DNA of 64,000 nt from positions 4,650,001 to 4,714,000 of the forward strand of contig NZ_CP040896.1 in NCBI RefSeq assembly GCF_006337165.1, read 5' to 3'. The notes beneath the pieces were generated by a model, which was not told the origin of the DNA, searched no databases, and was given only the letters and a program-made list of their open reading frames with translations. This document shows, piece after piece, positions 34,593-43,559 of the stretch (positions are counted from its first letter, which is position 1; each line of letters begins with the position of its first letter). This DNA comes from Hymenobacter jejuensis. Its GTDB lineage: Bacteria > Bacteroidota > Bacteroidia > Cytophagales > Hymenobacteraceae. Position numbers and translations under genes: made by a program.

Positions 34593-34651
34593 CCAGAAGG
34601 CCACTTTAATAAATATTTGACAATCAGATAGTTATTAAAGCGGCCTTCTGG
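34593..34651. terminator. Bidirectional terminator built around a family palindrome
   Basis: Outer arms CCAGAAGGCC and GGCCTTCTGG continue inwards (ACTTTAATAA against TTATTAAAGC, one mismatch) to the palindrome at 34608-34638, which forms the apex. It lies between convergent genes. Confidence 0.75.
34608..34638. repeat. AT-rich palindrome copy 6 (apex of a terminator)
   Basis: Core TTGACAATCAG with arms AATAAATATTTG and CAGATAGTTATT, 39 bases after the DUF2147 copy-2 stop and 17 bases from the stop of the convergent gene. Confidence 0.7.
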
Positions 34652-34655
34652 GTGC

Positions 34656-35123
34656 TTAATAAATCTCCTCGATGCAATAACGCTTGCCGCGGAAGTCGAA
34701 GGACTCCCCGGTGCGGCTCGACGACATGGCCTGAAAGAGCGGCGAGAAGGCCGAAATGGCGCAATACGGCTCGCCTTCGACTTGGATTTCGCCAATGCTC
34801 ACCGAAATATAAAAGCGCTGGTCGTTGGTGACAACTACTGAGCCCAGCCCCGGCTGGTCTTTGGGCGGACGGGCTTCGGGCACGCGCTGCAACACTTGCA
34901 GGCCCGAAAGCGCTTCGTCGAGTTGGCGGGCATACAAGTCGCGCTGAATATGACAGGCCTCGCGAAACGACTCAAACTTATCTTCGATGGCGCCCTGACT
35001 TTCGTTGGCGCTTTCCTGCACGTCGAGCATGGCTTGGCGGGCGGTGTCGGCTTTCTGCTGCTGCACGCGGCGGCATTCGGCTAAGAGTTGTTGTTTGAGT
35101 GTAGTGCGTTGTGTGGCAGTCAT
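34656..35123 (-). CDS. GreA/GreB-like C-terminal fold protein with N-terminal coiled coil
   Basis: A 155-residue cytoplasmic protein. The first 75 residues are a charged helix (QQQKADTARQAMLDVQES, then KFESFREACHIQRDLYARQL), likely a coiled coil. The second half (PGLGSVVVTNDQRFYISVSI, then ISAFSPLFQAM and GESFDFRGKRYCIEEI) resembles the small beta domain of GreA-like proteins common in Cytophagales. That match is from memory and is not proof of an RNA polymerase role. Such genes are often mis-annotated as 3-oxoacyl-ACP synthase. Confidence 0.7.
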   Translation of the reverse strand: MTATQRTTLKQQLLAECRRVQQQKADTARQAMLDVQESANESQGAIEDKFESFREACHIQRDLYARQLDEALSGLQVLQRVPEARPPKDQPGLGSVVVTNDQRFYISVSIGEIQVEGEPYCAISAFSPLFQAMSSSRTGESFDFRGKRYCIEEIY

Positions 35124-35249
35124 AGGTAGCTGATTAACAGATAGATCAAGTCATAAAGACGAGCCTTCTCAAACCAAGTTGCTCTTTCTTCTTAGAAACT
35201 ATTTTGCTGGGCCCGTGTTTGCACTCAGATCGCGAATCTCTCTCCCGTT

Positions 35250-35882
35250 TTGTTGAATTTTCTAAAAAAGCTCTTATCCGCTGACCGCGGGGCTGACTCG
35301 ACCAACTGGCAACCGTTGGAGCGCACCCCCGCCGAGCAGACCGCCCACTCGCAGTGGGTGCACCAACGCGTATACCTTAACTGGATGGGGCCTTTTTTTA
35401 AAGCCTACCATTTCCGCAAGGCTGGTGTCACGGATCGGGGGTTTCGGGTGCAGCTCGCCGACGAATGTGGCCGGTACGGGGCACTGTTTTTCTTCGATCC
35501 GAGCATCGGGCCGGGCAACTTTCGCCACTTGTTCGATTTTATTCGCGATCGGGTGCTGGCCCTGGGTTACAACCTTTCTACCTCCGACCGCCGCGTGCTG
35601 CACCACCCGCGCTACACCGAAACCATCGAGAAGCATTTCCTCAAGCCCCAGCCCAAAGACTGCACCGTGACGGGCCGCTGCAACCAGCGATTCGGCACCG
35701 TTACCGTCGATCTGGTGAGCATCAACGGGCAGCCGGGCTTCATTCGCTTTTTCAGCAATCCTTACCAAGACAACATTTTTACGGTGGCCAAATCGTTTGA
35801 TGAACTCATGGACGCGGTGTTTAACCTGCCGCCCGCCGATGCCGAAGTGCAGGCTCGCATCAAGGAGTACGCCAAAGCGTAA
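35250..35882 (+). CDS. Conserved hypothetical protein, about 210 residues
   Basis: A soluble protein with no ATG near its start; it begins with TTG at 35250 or the adjacent TTG at 35253 (LNFLKKLLS). It is aromatic-rich, with AHSQWVHQRVYLNWMGPFFK, FHLRDRV-like helices and FNQRFGTVTVDLVSING. I do not recognise the family. The first residues form an amphipathic helix rather than a signal peptide, so it is probably cytoplasmic. It is divergent from the coiled-coil gene and convergent with the M1 peptidase. Confidence 0.7.
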   Translation: MLNFLKKLLSADRGADSTNWQPLERTPAEQTAHSQWVHQRVYLNWMGPFFKAYHFRKAGVTDRGFRVQLADECGRYGALFFFDPSIGPGNFRHLFDFIRDRVLALGYNLSTSDRRVLHHPRYTETIEKHFLKPQPKDCTVTGRCNQRFGTVTVDLVSINGQPGFIRFFSNPYQDNIFTVAKSFDELMDAVFNLPPADAEVQARIKEYAKA

Positions 35883-35909
35883 GCAGCTTTAACACTGCTT
35901 TTCACACTA

Positions 35910-35945
35910 AAAAGCCCGATTCACTGATGTCGATCGGGCTTTTTG
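35910..35945. terminator. Bidirectional terminator
   Basis: Arms AAAAAGCCCGAT and ATCGGGCTTTTT between convergent genes. Confidence 0.9.
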
Positions 35946-35963
35946 CTGGATTTAGAAGAGCGT

Positions 35964-37946
35964 TTAGAGGCGCACAAACCGGCTCTTCAGTACTTGCCCT
36001 GCGTCGGTAGTCAGCCGCAGTTGGTAAAGGCCCGAAGCAAGATTATGGGTATCAATCTGACTATCAATTGCTTGCAAATTCTGCTGTAATACTGTCCGGC
36101 CCAAGGCGTCAATCACCTCGGCGTGTGCGGCGGCTGGCAAGCCGGCTACCTTCAAATAATCGAAGCAGGGATTGGGATAGATAGCAAACTCGACCTCGAC
36201 GGGAATCCCCAGCGTTTCATCTCGTTGCACCGTCGAGGACCCATCGAGCACCCACTGGTTTGGGTCGATCTGGAGATCGGTTGCGGTACCGGTGACAGGC
36301 AACACGACTTGCGTAGTGGACTGATTCTGGTGAAACCGGACGACCTGCACTCCGGCGCTGGTGGTGATGCCTAGGTCAAGATCGGTGTCGAAAAAAGGGG
36401 TGGTCGTGGGCCAGGAAGCAATCTCCACGGAGCGCACGTACAGTTTATCCCCCACTTGATTCCAAAAGATGTTAAACGAAGGATAGCCTTGCCCACGGTA
36501 CCACTGCTCGAAAAAGTAACCCAGCGACCGGCCGGCTTCGGCCTCAAATACTTTCTGCAAATCGGTGGTGCGCGCCGTCCGACCGCCATAGGTGGTTTGG
36601 TAGGTACGCAGCGCGTGGAAAAACTTGGCGTCGTCGTTGAGCAGGTAGCGCAGCATATGAATAACGGCCGCCCCTTTCTTGTAACTCAGGCGGCTATCGA
36701 AAATGCGACTCGTAGAGGTAGTGTCGCTTACGCGCACGCTGCCGCTGGGCACCCGTTGGGTAGTGTTGTGGGCATCGTCCATCCAGGCGCGGGCCTGCGC
36801 CGGGGTGCCCAATGCCTCATACGACAGGTACTCGCCATAGGACGCGAAGCCTTCGTTAAGCCAGATGTCTTCCCACGAAGCGCAGGTTACGTTGTCGCCA
36901 AACCACTGGTGAAACAGCTCGTGGGCCGTGAGGGTGAAGCTGAAGCCACTTTGCGTGGTCATGGTTTGGTGCTCCATGCCGCCGCCGATGGGCGCCATGC
37001 TGTGCCCGTATTTCTCCTTGGCAAACGGATACGGACCAACCAGCTTCGAGTAGTTTTCGATGAAGCCCGGCGTGCGGTCAATCTCGGCGCGAAAGTCGTT
37101 GAGTGCCGCCTGATTGTAGATATAGTTGACAATCGGGATGCGCGCCCCCCCGACGGGGTTGGCGTAGTTTACATACTCCGCATAAGGCGCCACGGCCACC
37201 GAAATAAGGTAGTAATCAATGGGATAGCGCTGTTTCCACTCGTAGCGGCTTTTGTTGTTGGCCAAGGGCGTAACGCGTTCGAGCACGCCATTGGAGCCCA
37301 CCTTGTTGGGGTTGGTGGTGGTCACCCACACGTCCGACGAATCGGCTTTGTCGGTGAGCACTTGCTTGCAGGGCCACCATTCGTAAGCATAAAAGGGCTC
37401 CGACAAGCTCCAGGTGACATTGGTGTTGTACTGCGCCACCAAAGCTGTATTGAGCGCGTAATCGACGGCGGGTGGAAGTTGGCCGTTGGGCACCGCCGCG
37501 CCGTGGTAATAGATGTAGGCGTTGAACAGCGAAGCCGCGGGCACTGCCTGGGCCAGCCCTACCGTTACATCACCGACACTGCGGCGCACGCCCAGGCCCC
37601 GGCGGCCGTTCACCACCACCGAATCAATGACCAGCGAAGGATACAGCTCAAAAGCCAGCGAGTCGAGGGCCTGCGTGGCGCGGGCCTGCATGCGGGCGTA
37701 GCCGGCCACGTTGCGGGACGTGTTTTCGAGCGCGATGTCGAGCTTATAATAGGTTACGTCGTAGCGGTCCATCTTCCGCCGGTGGCTCACGGTGGTCGCG
37801 GGCTTGAGCAGGGCCGTAGTCGAGCGAGCCTGCGCACACGTCAGGGCAGCGTCGGGCACAGGCACTGGCGTACGCGTCTGGGCGCGGGCGGCTGTCATCA
37901 GCGTCCACAACAGCAGGGTCCTCAATAGGGATAGGTTAGGCTTCAT
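35964..37946 (-). CDS. M1 family metallopeptidase with T9SS type A sorting domain
   Basis: A 660-residue secreted aminopeptidase. The signal peptide (MKPNLSLLRTLLLWTLMTAA) is followed by the M1 N-terminal beta saddle. The substrate loop is GGGMEHQTM (GAMEN equivalent). The zinc site is HELFH (His342-His346) with WLNEGFASYGEYL carrying the third ligand. The last 75 residues (VEFAIYPNPCFDYLKV to LKSRFVRL) are a type A T9SS C-terminal domain, so it should be secreted to the cell surface or medium. Confidence 0.95.
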   Translation of the reverse strand: MKPNLSLLRTLLLWTLMTAARAQTRTPVPVPDAALTCAQARSTTALLKPATTVSHRRKMDRYDVTYYKLDIALENTSRNVAGYARMQARATQALDSLAFELYPSLVIDSVVVNGRRGLGVRRSVGDVTVGLAQAVPAASLFNAYIYYHGAAVPNGQLPPAVDYALNTALVAQYNTNVTWSLSEPFYAYEWWPCKQVLTDKADSSDVWVTTTNPNKVGSNGVLERVTPLANNKSRYEWKQRYPIDYYLISVAVAPYAEYVNYANPVGGARIPIVNYIYNQAALNDFRAEIDRTPGFIENYSKLVGPYPFAKEKYGHSMAPIGGGMEHQTMTTQSGFSFTLTAHELFHQWFGDNVTCASWEDIWLNEGFASYGEYLSYEALGTPAQARAWMDDAHNTTQRVPSGSVRVSDTTSTSRIFDSRLSYKKGAAVIHMLRYLLNDDAKFFHALRTYQTTYGGRTARTTDLQKVFEAEAGRSLGYFFEQWYRGQGYPSFNIFWNQVGDKLYVRSVEIASWPTTTPFFDTDLDLGITTSAGVQVVRFHQNQSTTQVVLPVTGTATDLQIDPNQWVLDGSSTVQRDETLGIPVEVEFAIYPNPCFDYLKVAGLPAAAHAEVIDALGRTVLQQNLQAIDSQIDTHNLASGLYQLRLTTDAGQVLKSRFVRL

Positions 37947-38093
37947 GCAAGCGTTAGGGAGTATAGCACTTCCCAGTTAACATCTTATATTACAGATAGT
38001 TACCTTAATCAAAATACCGACTGCGAAAGTACGCGGTCGGAACGCGATTTTGTATCTTGTAAGGAGAACGCAACTTACCTTATTGTCTTCTGC

Positions 38094-40331
38094 ATGAACG
38101 CATTTTTACAACGGTTTTCGTTCCGAAAGTACGCGGGCTTGCTGCTTTTGCTGCTAATTAGCCAAGTAGCTCACGCCACGCACATTGTCGGGGGCGAGCT
38201 GGACTTGCAATACAAATCGGGCGGCAGCTACCAGCTGACCCTGACGCTGTATTTCGACGCGATCAATGGCAGCCCCGGCGCGCTGGACAACGACCTGACA
38301 GCCACCATCTTCGAAAAAGGGACCAACCGCCGGATGCAGGACATCGTGTTGCCGCTGACTAATAATACGTTCGTGGCCTATACCAACCCGGCCTGCACCT
38401 CGCCCTCGCTCAGCACCCGCCAGCTTATTTACAGTCGCGCGATTGACTTGCCGGCTGCCTCATACTCCAACGGCACGGGCTATTACGTGGCCGTGGAGCG
38501 CTGCTGCCGCAACAACGGCATCAGCAACATCGTGGCGCCCGGCGATGCCGGCCAGACGTTTTACCTGGAGTTTCCGGCCGTGTCGCGCCGGGGCCAGCCC
38601 TTCATCGACTCGACGCCGCGCATTTTTCCGCCCCTGAGCGATTATGCCTGCCGCGGCGAGCTGTTCTACTACAACTTCGGCGGCCAGGATATCGACGGCG
38701 ATTCGCTTGTGTATGAGTTGGTTACCCCGCTGAACGGCCACTCCACGGCAGCACCTACCAACTCCAAGCCGCTGGCGCTGCCTGCCCCCTATGGCAACAT
38801 CACCTGGAACGCGGGCCTGAGTGCTACCAACCAAATTCCGGGTACGCCCACGCTCAGCATTGGCCGACAAACGGGGCGTTTGGAGGTGCGGCCGTCGCAG
38901 CTCGGCTTGTTTGTGTTCGGCATCCGGTGCTCGGAATACCGCAAGGGAGAGAAAATCGGGGAAGTGCGCCGCGATTTTCAGTTGAAAGTGCTCAACTGTC
39001 CGCAAAACCAAGCGCCTTCCCTGACGGTGCGCACGACGGGTCGTACGAGGGCCTACCGCGAGGGCGTTGATACGTTGCGGCTGACCACCAGCAACCGCTG
39101 CGCAACCCTGCGTTTCACCGATCTCGACCCGGCTTCACGACTGAGTTTGTCGTTGCATCCGGTCAATTTTACGGGCGCACTGCCGGAATTGTCCCTTGCG
39201 CAAGGCACCGTCCGGACGCAGGGCGCACCCGACACGCTGGTTTCGCAGCTGTGCTTTCCGGCTTGCCTCGATACCAAGGGCAAGGTGTATTTACTGGACG
39301 TAATCGTGGCCGACGATGGCTGTAGCCTGCCCAAACGCGACACGGTGCAGGTGGCATTTACGTCGCAGCCCGACCCCAATGCAGCGCCCTCGCTGGTCAG
39401 CACGGCCGGCCCCACGTTTCCGCTGCACGTTCGGCCAGGCGCTACCATCACCTTCGACCTGACCGCCACCGACCCCGAAAACGACCCGCTAACCTTGGAG
39501 ATGACCGGCCGCGGATTTGCGCCCACTAGTTTGGGCGCGCAATTGGTGCAGGGCATCAGCAACAACCAGCTACGGGGCCGCTTTACGTGGCGCGCGCCCT
39601 GCCCAACGGCCAGCAAGTCGCTGTACGAATTTGAATTTACGGCGGCGGCATCGCCCTGCAACACCAAGCAAACAGCCAGCGTGGTTGTTCCCATCCAGAT
39701 TGATTATCAGAACGTGGGCCCTACGCTGACCAGCTCGCAGCCGCTTGCCCTGACCGGGGAAGCCCCCGTGGTGGTACGAAGGCCGCTGGGCGGGACGTAC
39801 GAAGTAACGCTGGAGGGCCTGGATGCCGACGCCGACCAGCTGACGCTTACGGCCGCCGGCAAAGACTTCGATCTGGCCGCGGCGGGCATGAGCTTCGAGC
39901 CTCACAACGGGGCTGGCCGTGCTACCGGCGTCTTCCGGTGGCAGGCCAGTTGCGACGCGGTGACTGCGCTCGGCGCGCTGGAAGTTACGTTTCAGCTTCA
40001 GGAAGCAACTTGCCTGCCCAAACCTCAGATACGCACGGTGCGCTTTGAAGTCACAAATACGGATACCGCCAGCTTCTTGCCACCCAACGTGTTCACGCCC
40101 AACAACGACGGCAAAAACGACTTTTTCACTATGCCAGCCCTGCCGCCCGACTTCTGCGATTCGCGCTTTGCCGTCATCCGGATATTCACGCGCTGGGGCA
40201 ACGAAGTATACCGCACCACCGACCGCACCTTCAGTTGGGATGGCGGTCAGTTGCCCTCCGGCGCGTATCTCTACCTAATCGAGTACACGAATAAAAAGCG
40301 CTTTAAAGGTTTGGTCACCATTGCACGATAA
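38094..40331 (+). CDS. Large cell-surface protein with gliding-motility (T9SS type B) C-terminal domain
   Basis: A 745-residue secreted protein. The signal peptide ends in ATHIVGGEL, the usual start of a family of Cytophagales surface proteins (HIVGGEL followed by a beta-rich DLQYKSGGSYQLTLTLY domain). The middle has repeated immunoglobulin/cadherin-like stretches (TATDPENDPLTLE, GLDADADQLTLTAAG). The end (FLPPNVFTPNNDGKNDFF, then WGNEVYRT and SGAYLYLIEY) is the gliding-motility-associated C-terminal domain that directs T9SS export and surface attachment. It probably acts as an adhesin or surface-layer component; the ligand is unknown. Confidence 0.92.
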   Translation: MNAFLQRFSFRKYAGLLLLLLISQVAHATHIVGGELDLQYKSGGSYQLTLTLYFDAINGSPGALDNDLTATIFEKGTNRRMQDIVLPLTNNTFVAYTNPACTSPSLSTRQLIYSRAIDLPAASYSNGTGYYVAVERCCRNNGISNIVAPGDAGQTFYLEFPAVSRRGQPFIDSTPRIFPPLSDYACRGELFYYNFGGQDIDGDSLVYELVTPLNGHSTAAPTNSKPLALPAPYGNITWNAGLSATNQIPGTPTLSIGRQTGRLEVRPSQLGLFVFGIRCSEYRKGEKIGEVRRDFQLKVLNCPQNQAPSLTVRTTGRTRAYREGVDTLRLTTSNRCATLRFTDLDPASRLSLSLHPVNFTGALPELSLAQGTVRTQGAPDTLVSQLCFPACLDTKGKVYLLDVIVADDGCSLPKRDTVQVAFTSQPDPNAAPSLVSTAGPTFPLHVRPGATITFDLTATDPENDPLTLEMTGRGFAPTSLGAQLVQGISNNQLRGRFTWRAPCPTASKSLYEFEFTAAASPCNTKQTASVVVPIQIDYQNVGPTLTSSQPLALTGEAPVVVRRPLGGTYEVTLEGLDADADQLTLTAAGKDFDLAAAGMSFEPHNGAGRATGVFRWQASCDAVTALGALEVTFQLQEATCLPKPQIRTVRFEVTNTDTASFLPPNVFTPNNDGKNDFFTMPALPPDFCDSRFAVIRIFTRWGNEVYRTTDRTFSWDGGQLPSGAYLYLIEYTNKKRFKGLVTIAR

Positions 40332-40376
40332 TATAACTACTTATATATCAATTACTTAACTTTTAATTAATTGTAT

Positions 40377-40412
40377 AAAAAAGCTCCGGCGTGTCGGCAC
40401 CGGAGCTTTTTT
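40377..40412. terminator. Bidirectional terminator
   Basis: Arms AAAAAAGCTCCGG and CCGGAGCTTTTTT. Degenerate half-copies of the AT-rich palindrome (for example ATCAATTACTTAA at 40347-40359) fill the space between it and the upstream stop codon. Confidence 0.9.
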
Positions 40413-40428
40413 ATGCGGTTGATTTGCT

Positions 40429-41073
40429 TCAATACAAGAAGAGGAACATTGCAAACAGCAACACCCATAACCCGTCGATGAAGTGCCAGTAGATGCTGAC
40501 CATGCGCAGCTGGAGCCGGCGGTACGGATTGCGGATAAACACCAACGTCCGGACGCCGTCGTGGGAGGCGTGCAGGGTACGCAAGGAAAGCACCGTCAGG
40601 AACAATACGCCGCCCAGCAAGTGAGCCACGTGCAAGGCCGAAATGATGTAGACGTACGTGCCGCTGGCCTCGCCCGTAAACAGCACTCGCTGCATCATCA
40701 GGTCGTGCCAGCCCAGCACTTGCAACCCGGCAAATGTCAGCCCCAGAATCAAGGTTGCGCCCAAGCACCGGGCCAAGTTGGTAACGTCGTCTTGCTGGTA
40801 CAGGCGCCGGGCTTGGCTGAGCGTGTAACTACTTACTAGTAAAACGATTGTGCTAATGGAAAAGTAGCGCGGAAACGGGTGCAAGCCCGTGGGAATGCCG
40901 CTAAAAATGCGCGTCCGGACGTACATCACCATCAGAATGGCGAAGAGCACGGTGATGCCGATCATGCCCAGATACAGGAGCATGAGCAGCGGTGGCACCC
41001 GCTCCATGCGGGCAAAGGCAGAGGGTGGACGGCCTGCCCCTACTTTGTCTTTATGTTCTTTGTCAGAATTCAT
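40429..41073 (-). CDS. Haem-copper oxidase subunit III
   Basis: A 214-residue membrane protein of the cytochrome c oxidase subunit III / CyoC family with five predicted spans. The signature is the last span pair: YIISALHVAHLLGGVLFL, then YWHFIDGLWVLLFAMFL. The N-terminal charged tail (MNSDKEHKDK) is cytoplasmic. No subunit I or II lies beside it, so it may be an orphan or belong to an oxidase encoded elsewhere. The ATG at 41073 is chosen over 41103. Confidence 0.88.
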   Translation of the reverse strand: MNSDKEHKDKVGAGRPPSAFARMERVPPLLMLLYLGMIGITVLFAILMVMYVRTRIFSGIPTGLHPFPRYFSISTIVLLVSSYTLSQARRLYQQDDVTNLARCLGATLILGLTFAGLQVLGWHDLMMQRVLFTGEASGTYVYIISALHVAHLLGGVLFLTVLSLRTLHASHDGVRTLVFIRNPYRRLQLRMVSIYWHFIDGLWVLLFAMFLFLY

Positions 41074-41208
41074 CGGGTGGTGATGGCGCGTATGTCTTGG
41101 CAAACCAAAAAACGGGCCTTTAGTTCCGAGCCGGACCTCTCCAACCGCACCGTAGGCCTTCTGAACAAGGTACGCAAAAAACGAGCGGATGGCTAGCTCT
41201 TTTCGCGG

Positions 41209-41785
41209 TTACTCGCCCCGAAAAAACGAGCCTAGTTTACCCAAAACGGCGTTGAGCGTAATCTTCGGACTACGCCCGACGCCGAAGGTCACGTAGGTTT
41301 TGCCGGCCACCCGCAAGTCGAGCACCAAGCCCAACCGCCGGGCCAGGTCGTTGAGCTGCTGCAAGGGGTCGGGCGCGTTGGCGGCCTTGGGCTTTTTTGG
41401 CGCTCCTTTGGGCGTACTGGTGAGCTTGTCGAGTACGCGCTGGCTCGGTATATTAACGATCAGGTACGTGCCCGAAGCCGCCACCTGAATGTCGTCGCCG
41501 TCGTGCGAAATGACTAGCCGCGCCTCAATTTCGAGCGCGTTAGCCAAGGGACGAAGGAGTAGCTTGGGGCAACGCCGCCGATGGATTTTCGCCGCGCGTG
41601 CGGATGCGCAACGAGCCGTTGAGGCGCCACGTCGCGGGCACTGCATTAACATTCTGACTATTAGGCACTTGCAATTCCATCTGATCGAACGTAAACGAGA
41701 GTTCTACGCTGCCCGAAAGCTTGGAAAGTAAAGCGGCCGCTGTGTCGGCCCAGTTAGCGGCGGGTTGTTGAGAAGAATCAGCCAT
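41209..41785 (-). pseudogene. Hypothetical gene split by a frameshift
   Basis: Two overlapping minus-strand frames make one protein. The first (41785-41540) encodes MADSSQQPAANWADTAAALL to PSAALPQ. The second continues with LLLRPLANALEIEARLVISH to LGKLGSFFRGE (end 41209). The switch is near 41565, at a CCCC run, and needs a +1 shift. Joined, they give about 190 residues with beta-rich halves and a Lys/Pro linker. I do not recognise the family. It may be a true frameshift, a sequencing error or, less likely, programmed frameshifting. Confidence 0.7.
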
Positions 41786-41983
41786 GAAAGAGAAAAAGTA
41801 AGGGGTAGTAGCGGTAGAGAAAAGTTGCGCTTTCGCTTACGGAAAAGCGCAAGTTGTAGGTACAATTTCAATGTTCGGTGCTTTCCCCACAACATTATTA
41901 AATCCTTGGTTTAGCTTAATCCAAATAATTCTACTTACGTAAGCGTTTTACGCACCCTTGCCGCGATCCCTCTTCCTTTCGTT

Positions 41984-42817
41984 ATGCCCCGCCCCCGCTC
42001 CTTCCGCCCCTTAGTTGCCGGCTTTGCACTGACTGGTGCCGTTTGCTGCACCAAACCCGCGACCTCATCCGAGCAGGTGCGGGCCGTCAGCGAGCCGGTA
42101 GCGGCCCACACTCCGCAAGCGGCACCGCCCACAGCCGTCGACTGCGCGCACCCTTTTGGCCTCTCCGACAACATGGAGGTCGTGTATGAAATCAGAGATG
42201 CCGCTGGCAAACCCGCCGGCCAAGTGCACAACCGCGTGGTGCGCCCCAGCACTGATACCAACAAAGAGAAAAAGCAGACCGTGACGCTGAACAATGTGTT
42301 GCTGAAGAGCGGCACCTATGATGAAAAAAATAAACTTCTTCATCTTCAGGACCTTACCTTCTTCTGCCGCCGCGACACGAGCTTTACCGATGGCATGGCC
42401 CAGATCAACTACGACGCGCTGAAGTCCTTCCGCGACCGCCGCCTTGCCTACACGCCTGTGCCGCTGGCGTGGCCCAATCAGCCCACAGTCGGCAGCCAGT
42501 TGCCCAGCGGCGGCGTCACCATCGACGTGAGCAGCTCGGTAGTGGCCATCGCGAAAGTATATACCACCCTGCGCAACCGGCGGGTGGTGAGCGGCCCGGA
42601 GAAAATCAGCACGCCGGCTGGCACGTTTGAGTGCTACCGGGTAGAAGCCGAGCGCGAGCAAGGCACTGCCCCACACGCCGATCTGGTGCTGCGTAGTGTG
42701 GGCAGAGTAATCGATTATTACGCGCCCGCCGTGGGCATCGTGAAGACGGAAGTGTATAACAAAAACAATAAGCTGGAGCAGACGCTTACGCTGGTATCGC
42801 GGAGCGGCGGGCAGTAG
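41984..42817 (+). CDS. TapB/DUF3108-like secreted protein
   Basis: A 277-residue exported protein. The N-terminus (MPRPRSFRPLVAGFALTGAV, then CC) resembles a signal peptide with cysteines, but not a good lipobox. The body has the DUF3108/TapB pattern: MEVVYEIRDAAGKPAGQVHN, then the LPSGGVTID strand, the KISTPAGTFECYRVEAERE motif and YYAPAVGIVKTEVYNKNNKL. TapB-like proteins are extracytoplasmic and of unknown role. It precedes the DUF4920 lipoprotein by 61 bases on the same strand. Confidence 0.78.
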   Translation: MPRPRSFRPLVAGFALTGAVCCTKPATSSEQVRAVSEPVAAHTPQAAPPTAVDCAHPFGLSDNMEVVYEIRDAAGKPAGQVHNRVVRPSTDTNKEKKQTVTLNNVLLKSGTYDEKNKLLHLQDLTFFCRRDTSFTDGMAQINYDALKSFRDRRLAYTPVPLAWPNQPTVGSQLPSGGVTIDVSSSVVAIAKVYTTLRNRRVVSGPEKISTPAGTFECYRVEAEREQGTAPHADLVLRSVGRVIDYYAPAVGIVKTEVYNKNNKLEQTLTLVSRSGGQ

Positions 42818-42878
42818 TAGCGCAAAAACGCTATTTTAGGGCGACTGTTCTTCTGACCACGCCCTTACCTTCCCGCCC

Positions 42879-43385
42879 ATGCTGCGCAACACCTTTATTG
42901 TCAATGCATTACTAATCGGCTTACTGGGCTGCCAATCAAACACGCCGCCCCAAAGCGCGACGGCAACCGCAAGCACAACGGAAAAGGCCGTAACGGGCAA
43001 AACCTACGGCGCCGCCATCACCAGCGCGGGCGCGATTCCGGCAACCGAATTGGCCAAAGTACTCGGCACACAGGATTCGGCGCAGGTCAAGCTGATTGGC
43101 AAAGCCAGCGAAGTGTGCCAAGCCAAAGGCTGCTGGCTCACTATGCAAACGGCCAGTGGCAAGCAAATGCGCGTGCGCTTTAAGAATTACGCCTTTTTCG
43201 TACCCAAAGACATCGCCGGCAAAACCGTAGTCATCAATGGTTGGGCGCACCGCGAAGAAGTGCCCGTTGAAAATTTGCAGCACTATGCCAAAGACGCCGG
43301 CAAATCGGCGAAGGAAATTGCTGCCATCACCAAACCTGAGCAACAGCTTAATTTTGAGGCAGATGGCGTGTTGGTACAGGAGTAA
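42879..43385 (+). CDS. DUF4920 lipoprotein
   Basis: A 168-residue lipoprotein with lipobox LLGC (LLIGLLGCQS), then a Thr/Ala linker. The DUF4920 domain has SEVCQAKGCWLTMQTASGKQ, RVRFKNYAFFVPKDIAGKTV and a closing INGWAHREEVP. The VCQxKGCW cysteine pair is the family hallmark and may bind metal. The function is unknown. Confidence 0.88.
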   Translation: MLRNTFIVNALLIGLLGCQSNTPPQSATATASTTEKAVTGKTYGAAITSAGAIPATELAKVLGTQDSAQVKLIGKASEVCQAKGCWLTMQTASGKQMRVRFKNYAFFVPKDIAGKTVVINGWAHREEVPVENLQHYAKDAGKSAKEIAAITKPEQQLNFEADGVLVQE

Positions 43386-43416
43386 CCACCCGACTTTTCC
43401 GACAACTTACTCCCCT

Positions 43417-43447
43417 GAGGCTACCCGAAACGGTAGCCTTCTTTTTT
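43417..43447 (+). terminator. Terminator after the DUF4920 gene
   Basis: Arms GAGGCTACC and GGTAGCCTT followed by CTTTTTT. Confidence 0.85.
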
Positions 43448-43559
43448 GCTCCAACGCCAAAACGCATGGCTTAAACCAAGCCGACTGCCGTATTTTTAAG
43501 CGTCTGAATCTTCGTTTTCCTTTGTCCTTTTGTTCACCCGCCGTTCAGATGCACTTGTT

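Noticed and set aside
36456..37928. 490-codon open frame on the plus strand opposite the M1 peptidase gene
   Set aside because: It lies entirely antisense to a well-supported gene with intact HELFH and a T9SS domain. High-GC codon bias opens such frames, and the translation is Arg/Gly/Val/His-rich with no domain.
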